Assembly: GCA_964557285.1 (NCBI GenBank)
Contig: CAZKZS010000343.1
Location: 1-5,422, forward strand
Direction: 5' to 3'
Length of the DNA: 5,422 nt
Source of the DNA: SB15 sp964557285
GTDB taxonomy: Bacteria; Chloroflexota; Anaerolineae; Aggregatilineales; J027
Below, piece by piece: positions 1 through 5,422 of the stretch. Under the pieces are notes generated by a model. It had not been told where the DNA came from. It worked only from the letters and a program-made list of their open reading frames with translations, and made no database searches. The position numbers and the translations under genes are program-made. Positions within the stretch are counted from its first letter, which is position 1, and each line of letters begins with the position of its first letter.

Positions 1-3000
1 TCACGTAGGGGATACAGAGGGTGACTTCCGGCTGTTCGGGCGGCACGTTGACATTATCCACAATCACCGTTTCGGGCTGTGTCACATTCGGATGATTTTC
101 CAGCGCGTCCTGAGCATCATTGGTCAGGCTGGGGTCGCCGTTTTGCAGGTTCGCGGTAAGCTGTACGTTCTTGAAGGTTTTGCCACCGCCCGCAAAAATA
201 TCAAAGCGATAGTAAATCAGGTCAGAAACCCGCGCTTCCGGCACGCCGTCATCATCTCGATCCCGGTCAATGGGGAAGGTTACGTCCACCAGTTTCTGGG
301 TACAGGCGTTGTCCGCGTAAATTTCGGCTTTCAAGGTAATGGCGGGTTCTGTCAGCGTGAGAATGGCATTGTCGGAAACGGGCGGCAAATCCGTCGCTGT
401 CCCGTCAATGATGAGCGTTCCTGTCGCAGTCGCAGTATTCACCACAGTGGGGCCGGGTTCATCCTGCGGAACGACATATTGCAGAATGACCTGTTTGGCT
501 TCGCCCGGGCTCATAGTAAAGTTGCCAGGATTAGGCAGGCAGCGCGGTTCTACAAGGGCAGGCGGGGCGCAGGTCGGAATGGTCATCCGCGAATCAGTGA
601 GTGAAACTCCTGTTACTGCATAAGCGGAGGTGTTAATCAGCGTAATCTGATACTCCACCTGGCTGCCGCGCGGCGCAATCAGATTCACAGGCACTATCAC
701 GTCCTTACTGATGACCAACGGATTTTCAGTGATCACTTCCACTTCATCCGAATTTGCCATCATCGTGTTCGCTTCCGGCGGCTGGTAAAGCCAGCCGGGG
801 CCGCCTGAGTCCACACGGTAGTTGACCGTAGCGACATTGACCAGCGTTTGCGGGTCATTTTCCTGCACGGTATACGTCAGCGGCCCCTGTGAAAATGCAA
901 AGGCTGGCTGGCCGCCCATCGTATACACTGGCAGTTGTCCGGTGGTGCCGGTGCTGCTAAAGGGTGGAGGGAAGTTCATCACGATGTTGCTTCCCAGCAG
1001 GCTATCGTCCACACCATCCACCACAATGCCTACCGCTTCGCTGATGTTGTACATATCAATGCTGTAGGGAATGGTCTGTCCTGTGAAGGCCAGCGCCACG
1101 TTCGTTGACTTCGTGATACGAACCGCGTTGAAGATGTCAAAGCTCCAGAAAATGTAATTCTGTGGGTCGCTGTCGTAACACGGTTCGGAGTTGGTTTCCG
1201 GGTCGCTCATGGTGGTGTTGTAATACATGCGCCAGCGCAGTTGAGTATCGTCTGCTACTGGGCTGTCTGTCAGTCGTGGGCCGTTGTCAGCTTCTGGGGC
1301 CTCAATGCCACCTGTCAGTACCAGGAAATCGGAAGGACGGATTTTAATGGTAAAGGAGTAGGTTAGCGGCTGGCCGAATCCTCCGCCGGGCGCGGCGGGC
1401 AAAATGCCTACCGGTCCAGGCCAGGTGATGCTGTTCAGCGTCATCGGAATGCCGCCATCCAGTTCAAACCGTAAATCCTTAAAGGATTCAAAGGTAATAT
1501 CGGATTGCCCCAGGTTGTATCCCTGAATAATGACCCGCACCGTTTCCCCAACGCTAAACAGGGTATCAAATGAGGTCGTTTCATTGTGCCCCAGGTCAAA
1601 CTGCCCCATCCAGGCAATCGGACATTCCAGGAGGATTTGATGGGTATCCGAGGCAGACACCTGAGCCGTATCAAACTGACGGTTGCCAGTGAAAATGGCG
1701 GTATTGGTGTAGCTGTTTGCCCCGTGTTCACCCGAAGCAAGCGGTGGAATCACCACGTAGCTTACACTTGCTGTTCCGCCAGGGCTTGGCGCAAGCCGGA
1801 AGCCGCCCGCGATAGGCTGCAAGGGCGGTAAAAAGTCAGCCAGGGTGGGTGGGCAGGGGCTGTCTCCCGGGGTCTTACAAATTTGCCCATCCGGTGTTGG
1901 CGAAAAGACATCCGTAAACCCATCCGACTCAAAATCAACATACTGATAAGCCGACTGGTTGGTCACAATGATGGTATAGGGGAGTCGGTCTGAGCGCAGA
2001 CTGGCGGCTGAGCCCACTTTATCCACTATTAGATGTGGCACAACGGTAATTTCCAGGAAGCGCACATCGACCACACTTAAGCCGCTATCCTGCTGGGTAG
2101 CTATGACTGCGGCCTTAAAGCGCAGAAGGTCGCCTTCTACAGGCACATTGTTCCCAAACGTGAATAAACACGTTCCGGTTTTAGCAGTGGTATCCGCCTC
2201 CGGGATGGTGGCAATCACTGTGCCGCCCCCTGATCCGGCGCTGTAGGTACACAGTTCATATTTTTCCGTGCCGAACCCTAATCCGGGGGGCATGGCAACG
2301 CCGTTGGTGGCATCCTGTTCCATCAGATTCAACACACGCACATTTTGCAGTGTGCCATCAGTGACATCTTTCCAGAACGCAAAGGCAATCGGCACATCAA
2401 AGTCACCGCGTACCAGGGTGGTTGGGCCGGCCAGCGATAGGCTCAGGTCGCCCGTAATGAGGGGCAAAATCACGGTATCCCGTACAATGACGTTTGTGCC
2501 TTTGTTGTCCGTCCCGCGAATAATGACCTGAATAATGAGGGGGTTGGGGTATTCCTCTCCAAATTTCAGGTCAAAGGCACGGTTGTCGGTCCGGTTTTGC
2601 AGTGTGGTGAACTGCCGCGAGTTCAGCGAGAATGTGCCGTCCACCTTAAAATCGGGGAAGCTACTGCCCGGCCGACCCTCAGAATCACTTCCATCCCACA
2701 TGTCGATTTCGTGGGTTTCGGTAGCGCAGTCTTCGGCCTCGATAGGGCTGCCCACAATGCAGTACGACCATCTTCGGATGGTCATGGTTGCGGGGCCAAC
2801 GTTGGTCGCTGAGAAGGCCAGTTTGTAGTCCGTAATGTCGCCCGCAATGGGATAAAACCCCTGGGTGACTTTTGTGTTGTTACCATCACGGGTACGGACT
2901 TCCAGTGTGGTGGCAATCTGAACATCGGTGACATCCAGCACCACCGACTGCCGGGCGATATATTGAAGCTGTTCCGGCGTATTCGAGGTGCAGTTTTGGC

Positions 3001-5422
3001 GGGCATCCACCTCAAAAATAAGCACCAGCGGATCGGGCGAAGACCCGTCTACCTGATACTGTGGGCGGTACATATTGGGCGGGTCGCCCGCGTTAGGCAG
3101 GGTATTCGCAATATTGTTGGGGGTTTGAGACAGCTGGCCCAACTGATGATCACCAATGGCAGGCCAGTTCATCAGCAAATCGGACTGCACCAGGGTTTCT
3201 ACCCCTGTCAACGAGTTCAGGGTGTACATATTCACACGCACGTTGCAGCGTTCGGTTTCGGAACGGTTGGTCACCGTCAGGTCGAACATCAGGGTTTCGC
3301 CGCGCAGCACCGTAGTTTCCGTGCGTGGGTTGCCTGTCACCGGGTCCCAGAGGTCGGCATCAATGGTGATGTTGTTGTTGGTTAAAGGTGTAACGAGTTT
3401 GGCATCCCCAAAAATGATGCTGGTATCCTGCCGAACCGCCCGCATCCGAATATCCTGGAAAATGGGGTCGCGGAAGGTGGGGTCGCCAAAGTTCGGAATG
3501 GTATACGCAAACCGTATCGTGCCGCATGTCCCTGGCAGGAAGGGCGGGGCGCTGAAACTGCCGGGAATAGGTGGCGTATCCAGATATTGACGCACTATCG
3601 GGTAATCTGGCTGGAAGTAACGCAGCGTGCCGGGCGCATTGCCGGGGTCAAACCGGCTAGGATAACCTGCTAAAAATTCAACGGAGGTCAGCGTCGCGGT
3701 ACCCGTGTTGCAGTATTCCAGTTTATAAGTAATCACCTCACCCGGCTGGAAGCCATCAAGGCCCGGTGCCGGCTCAGTGGTCAGGACAAGCTGCAATTCC
3801 GACTCGGCCTTCAGGATAGAAGCCACATCCTGAGCCGCTACCTGGAAGGTCGTTCCCACAATGCGAGCGCGGCCTTCCACAATATTCTGAATCGGGTTGG
3901 GGTCGGTGAATTTGACCACATAACTTAAGGTAATGGTCATTGAACAGGGGGAGTTGATACATACGCCCGGCGAGTCTTCCGGGTGAATAACATCCGTGGC
4001 TGGAAAGGTATACGGCCCAATGAGGCTGTCAATCAGCGAGACATTATTCAGGTCAACATCACCCGTGTTAGTCACAGTGATTTCATAGGTAACGGTTTCG
4101 CCCACGTTGACAATTGATTTAACACGCGGTTCGCCTGTTTCGGGGTCAATTTCCGGCGGCTGCACCACGGGCCCGATGATTCTCTTATCGACGCGAATTG
4201 TAGCTGCCCCAACGGGAACAACTATTCTTACATTCACCGTAAACGTAAATTCTTTAGGGGCGCCCGGATATGGAGGATACCCCGTCACTTCCAGGTTGGC
4301 ATCCAGCACAAAATTGCCACTCGCATCCGGCAGAAGGGTTTTCCTGAATGCACAGTACGCCTTCTGGGTTTGCAGCAAATTCATGTCAAAAATGTCGTTG
4401 CCAGTACCCTGGGGGGTTGTCCTGTTGTAATTGTAGGCTGTGTTGCCTGCTGAGGGGTCAAAGACACCGACGAACGTGTCCAGCGTGGCAAAGTCCGGCA
4501 CAAATGGCATCTTATACCATTGTCCATTGGGATGCGGGGTGTCGCTGATGGTGCGGCACTCCGGCAGTGTCCCTCCTTTGTCACTCACGGATTTGATTAC
4601 CGGGTCTTTCAAGGGGGTTGATCCTAACAGACCAGTCAGTTCAATCACAAACCAGGCATTTTCGCCTGCGCTGCGGCCTGCGTTGCCTCCTACCAGTTTA
4701 ATGTCGGCGCTGGCAAGCGGCCCGCTGATAACATCAACATAGTTGGTAAGAAAAACAGAATCCTGAACCCCACCCGAGCAGGCAGCATCAAGGCAGAATT
4801 CCGCATCACTGAGAATGACGTTCAGGTATCCCTGGGCAGTTTCTGGGACGGTGAAATCGATCAGGGTATAAATGTCTGAAGTTGCATTGTTTCCCTGCCC
4901 CTGAGAAACGTAGGTTTCAGGGATTCTTCCATCTGAAGGTGTGCTAACCTGGCCTGCGACCCAAAACACGGACGGGTCGGTGATTGTACCTGTCGCCAGC
5001 ACCCCATTGCGATCATGGATAGTCCAGGTGATGCTTTTGAAATAAAGGTCAACAGCAGCGAGGGGACATTCTGTGACTGCTTCGGTGTTGTTCCGCAGCC
5101 AGACAATCAAAGTCAGATTTTCGCTACGACCCACCCGGAAGTTGCCCGTCGGATCGGCTCTTATATCTAAAAGGGGATTCCCAAACGGCGGTGCTGTGCG
5201 ATCTCTGAACACCGAACGCACTTCCGTTTCGTTTTCCGGCGGTGTAATCCGCCACTGACTGTTCGGGTCATCCGGGTCATAACTTCCGACACTTCCAATA
5301 TCCATTGGAGGAACATCGTTCCAGAATTCCTGATATTCCACGCCCAGATACCCTCTGGGGGAGGGGGCGGTTGCAGGGTTGGCTGGATTAGGAGCGTTCC
5401 CGGGACGATAAAGTGCTGTGAG
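1..5422 (-). CDS. Internal fragment of a giant DUF11-type repeat surface protein (both ends outside window)
   Basis: The frame is open across the whole window: 1,807 complete codons (5422 down to 2) with no TAA, TAG or TGA, which chance cannot explain. No start, signal peptide, stop or cell-wall anchor is visible, so the gene runs beyond both edges. The translation is a string of about twelve diverged beta-rich units. The clearest show the DUF11 signature, for example VGETVTYEITVTNTG (residues 439-453), PYTIIVTNQS (1148-1157) and VEYQITLINTS (1589-1599), followed by late strands such as TITLSYVV (496-503), SVSYVV (1219-1224) and VILQYVV (1645-1651). Anchors recur about every 148 residues. There are 23 cysteines, mostly two per unit, and no transmembrane segment or catalytic motif. 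DUF11 arrays are known from secreted or surface-attached prokaryotic proteins. A structural or adhesive role is inferred; ligand and anchoring are unknown. The single reading frame is near certain, the family for the best units is likely, and the function is only a guess. Confidence 0.95.
2..346 (-). other. Repeat unit 12, start of unit with Asp-rich loop (continues past window edge)
   Basis: Residues about 1693-1807. AITLKAEIYADNAC, then an Asp-rich loop (1719-1726), VSDLIYYRFDIFAGGG (1732-1747) and KTFKNVQLTANL (1748-1759). The chain runs off the window at residue 1807 in a Pro/Val-rich strand. Cysteines are at 1707 and 1803. The Y-Y-R-F-D-I strand sits where V-T-Y-x-I-x-V normally is. The unit may be incomplete here. 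Confidence 0.5.
236..268 (-). other. Asp-rich loop, possible calcium site
   Basis: Residues 1719-1729 read DRDRDDDGVPE. D1721, D1723, D1725 and G1726 fit the D-x-D-x-D-G core shared by EF-hand-like, dockerin and thrombospondin type 3 calcium loops, with E1729 at loop position 9. Position 12 is Val instead of Asp/Glu, so a canonical EF-hand is not supported. Many secreted repeat proteins use such loops to stiffen the chain with calcium. Binding here is an inference. Confidence 0.4.
347..724 (-). other. Repeat unit 11: clear DUF11-family domain
   Basis: Residues about 1567-1692. PLVISKDV, RGSQVEYQITLINTS (1585-1599), VTGVSLTDSRM (1603-1613), a C-x9-C loop (C1618, C1628), MSPGEAKQVILQYVVP (1637-1652) and VVNTATATGTLIIDG (1660-1674). 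The L-T-D element, the S-P-G-E turn before the late strand and N-T-A-T-A-T all match the family consensus. With unit 3 this is the most secure assignment in the window. Confidence 0.85.
725..1636 (-). other. Repeat units 9 and 10
   Basis: Unit 9 is residues about 1263-1432: SVGETVRVIIQGYNLGQS (1290-1307), then the late strand PLTYSFTIKI (1352-1361). It has two far-apart cysteines (1267, 1415) and a long acidic tail. Unit 10 is about 1433-1566: VRITKSTN, GQTIPYSIDMYNISEA (1448-1463), PLTYTVQEND (1514-1523) and TLVNVATVNY (1526-1535). Unit 10 has the DUF11 order but no cysteine at all, the only unit without one. Confidence 0.6.
1637..2056 (-). other. Repeat unit 8: DUF11-family domain
   Basis: Residues about 1123-1262. 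First strand HLIVDKVGSAASL, central strand RLPYTIIVTNQSA (1146-1158), FTDVFSPTPDG, a C-x7-C loop (C1182, C1190), the late strand TASVSYVV (1217-1224) and the closing YTNTAIFTG (1238-1246). The N-T-A element and the S-Y-V-V strand are strong family marks. Confidence 0.75.
2057..2947 (-). other. Repeat units 6 and 7 (divergent)
   Basis: Unit 6 is residues about 826-989, with DITDYKLAFSATNVGPATM (862-880) as the central strand, Cys at 888 and 899, and an acidic loop around 905-925. Unit 7 is about 990-1122, with GDFDVPIAFAFW (1006-1017) and Cys at 1058 and 1085 flanking a Gly/Ser-rich turn. Both keep alternating hydrophobic strands, but unit 7 lacks the V-T-N-x-G signature, so its family membership is inferred from spacing. 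Confidence 0.45.
2766..2783. repeat. Perfect 7-bp inverted repeat with TTCG loop inside the coding region
   Basis: GACCATC (2766-2772) and GATGGTC (2777-2783) are perfect reverse complements around TTCG (2773-2776). The stable C(UUCG)G tetraloop would form only in an RNA copied in the plus direction; the mRNA of the giant gene would carry a CGAA loop. No U-tract follows on either strand, so it is not a terminator. It may be chance. Confidence 0.35.
2948..3376 (-). other. Repeat unit 5: DUF11-like domain
   Basis: Residues about 683-825. ITIDADLW, the DPVTGNPR linker (693-700), then LRGETLMFDLTVTNRS (706-721). This is the same layout as unit 3. The rest is less regular. A long polar loop rich in Asn, Pro and Gln (765-795) precedes the strand PLVLIFEVDA (798-807). 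Cysteines are at 726 and 811. Confidence 0.65.
3377..3808 (-). other. Repeat unit 4: DUF11-like domain
   Basis: Residues about 539-682. First strand ELQLVL, then QPGEVITYKLEYCNTGT (563-579 region) and TLTSVEFLAGYP, the expected V-T-N-T-G and L-T-x-V elements. A Pro/Phe-rich loop follows, then the late strand GTIRFAYTIP (634-643). Cysteines are at 571, replacing the residue before the strand-ending Asn, and at 633, just before the late strand. They are well placed to bridge the two strands. Confidence 0.65.
3809..4201 (-). other. Repeat unit 3: clear DUF11-family domain
   Basis: Residues about 408-538. First strand TIRVDKRI, then an extended DPETGEPR linker (426-433), VNVGETVTYEITVTNTG (437-453), the NNVSLIDSL element (459-467), a C-x4-C loop (C488, C493), the late strand MTITLSYVV (495-503) and the closing QNIVEGRARI (512-521). 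This order matches the DUF11 consensus well, including the place where typical members have N-T-A-T-A. It is one of the two best anchors for naming the whole protein. Confidence 0.8.
4208..4726 (-). other. Repeat unit 2 (oversized, divergent)
   Basis: Residues about 233-405. The central strand appears to be AGENAWFVIELTG (252-264) and the closing strand EFTFTVNVRIVV (391-402). The middle is long and contains an Asn/Tyr/Thr-rich stretch (AYNYNRTTPQGTG, 329-341) not seen in the other units. Two cysteines are at 289 and 357. The distance to the next unit's anchor is 189 residues, the largest in the array, so an inserted hairpin or a different domain type is possible. Confidence 0.4.
4727..5170 (-). 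other. Repeat unit 1 (weak DUF11-like)
   Basis: Residues about 85-232. The entry strand and linker read DIRADPTGNFRVG (86-98), then SENLTLIVWLRNN (100-112), which matches the G-E-x-V-T-Y-x-I-x-V-x-N pattern loosely. Cysteines are at 119, 210 and 215; the last two form a tight C-x4-C pair. Assignment to the family rests on position in the array and on the shared DP-TG linker, so it is tentative. Confidence 0.45.
5357..5404 (-). other. Pro/Ala/Asn-rich interdomain linker
   Basis: Residues 7-22 consist almost only of Pro, Ala, Asn, Gly, Ser and Thr (core NAPNPANPATAPSP). This is typical of an extended, unstructured spacer. It precedes an acidic, Pro-rich stretch (residues 30-80, including DPDDPNSQW) before the first recognisable unit. 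It probably separates the repeat array from an upstream domain that lies outside the window. Confidence 0.55.

Larger units (their letters stand above)
2..5170 (-). repeat. Array of about twelve diverged tandem beta-sandwich units (protein-level repeat)
   Basis: Aligning the central strand by eye puts its last residue at about 111, 263, 452, 572, 719, 874, 1018, 1155, 1303, 1459, 1597 and 1744. The gaps are 152, 189, 120, 147, 155, 144, 137, 148, 156, 138 and 147 residues. The repeat exists only at protein level: I see no near-identical DNA copies, so the units are old duplications rather than a recently expanded tract. Units 3 and 11 are the clearest matches, then 8, with 4, 5, 6 and 10 recognisable. 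Units 1, 2, 7, 9 and 12 are placed mainly by spacing and by one or two strands. Boundaries are approximate to about 10 residues. Confidence 0.75.

Noticed and set aside
92..604. 170-codon plus-strand open frame starting MIFQRVLSII
   Set aside because: It lies in exact register opposite the giant gene. It stays open because that gene seldom uses TTA, CTA or TCA codons. It shows no domain pattern, is rich in Arg/Gly, and the opposite strand encodes clear repeat units 11 and 12.
2766..2800. Intrinsic terminator at the 2766-2783 hairpin
   Set aside because: No T-tract follows the stem on either strand, and the reading frame continues intact through it.
3370..3378. Short GTT triplet run as a microsatellite or phase-variation tract
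   Set aside because: Only three triplet units, encoding Asn-Asn-Asn, and a triplet repeat would not shift the frame.
2963..3590. Two overlapping plus-strand open frames of 140 and 144 codons
   Set aside because: They overlap each other in different frames, have no recognisable motif, and lie opposite units 4-6 of the real gene.
1441..5106. Shorter minus-strand open frames (for example 1441-1740, 2782-3015, 3774-3962, 4381-4584, 4861-5106)
   Set aside because: All are in the other two minus-strand frames, overlap the continuous 1,807-codon frame, and their translations lack family features.
1..5422. Promoters, tRNA/rRNA genes, CRISPR arrays, insertion sequences or a multi-gene system
   Set aside because: The entire window is coding for one protein. 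I saw no regularly spaced identical DNA repeats, no terminal inverted repeats, no transposase or nuclease motifs and no RNA-gene-like structure.

Overview
The window is one uninterrupted internal piece of a single very large minus-strand gene. In the minus-strand register whose complete codons cover 5422 down to 2, I read all 1,807 codons and found no stop. Neither the start nor the stop codon lies in the window, so the protein is longer than 1,807 residues. Residue numbers below count from the codon at 5420-5422 (residue 1) to the codon at 2-4 (residue 1807).

The translation is a tandem array of about twelve diverged beta-sandwich-like units. The best units carry the hallmarks of the DUF11 family (Pfam PF01345, the TIGR01451 'conserved repeat domain'): a strand of the type G-E-T-V-T-Y-x-I-x-V-T-N-T-G, then V-x-L-x-D, then a late strand ending S-Y-V-V, then N-x-A-T/R-A. 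The anchor positions recur on average every 148 residues (about 445 bp). Layout in protein order, from high to low coordinates: Pro/Ala-rich linker (about 5357-5404), two poorly matching units (about 4208-5170), a clear unit (about 3809-4201), further units of varying clarity (about 725-3808), a clear unit (about 347-724), and the start of a twelfth unit with an Asp-rich loop (about 2-346).

The composition fits an exported or cell-surface protein: no hydrophobic membrane segment in the window, few lysines, many Asp/Asn/Thr/Pro, and cysteines that mostly come two per unit, as expected if disulfides form outside the cytoplasm. The likely role is structural (surface stalk, adhesin or matrix protein). 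No enzymatic motif is visible.

The organism cannot be fixed. GC is moderate (by eye in the mid-50s percent) and arginine is mostly CGN. Giant DUF11-array proteins occur widely in environmental bacteria, including Chloroflexota, and in some archaea, so a free-living environmental prokaryote is a guess only. There is no intergenic DNA, RNA gene, mobile element, CRISPR array, promoter or terminator here. All shorter open frames on both strands are shadows of the one gene. I see no evidence for a multi-gene system inside this window.
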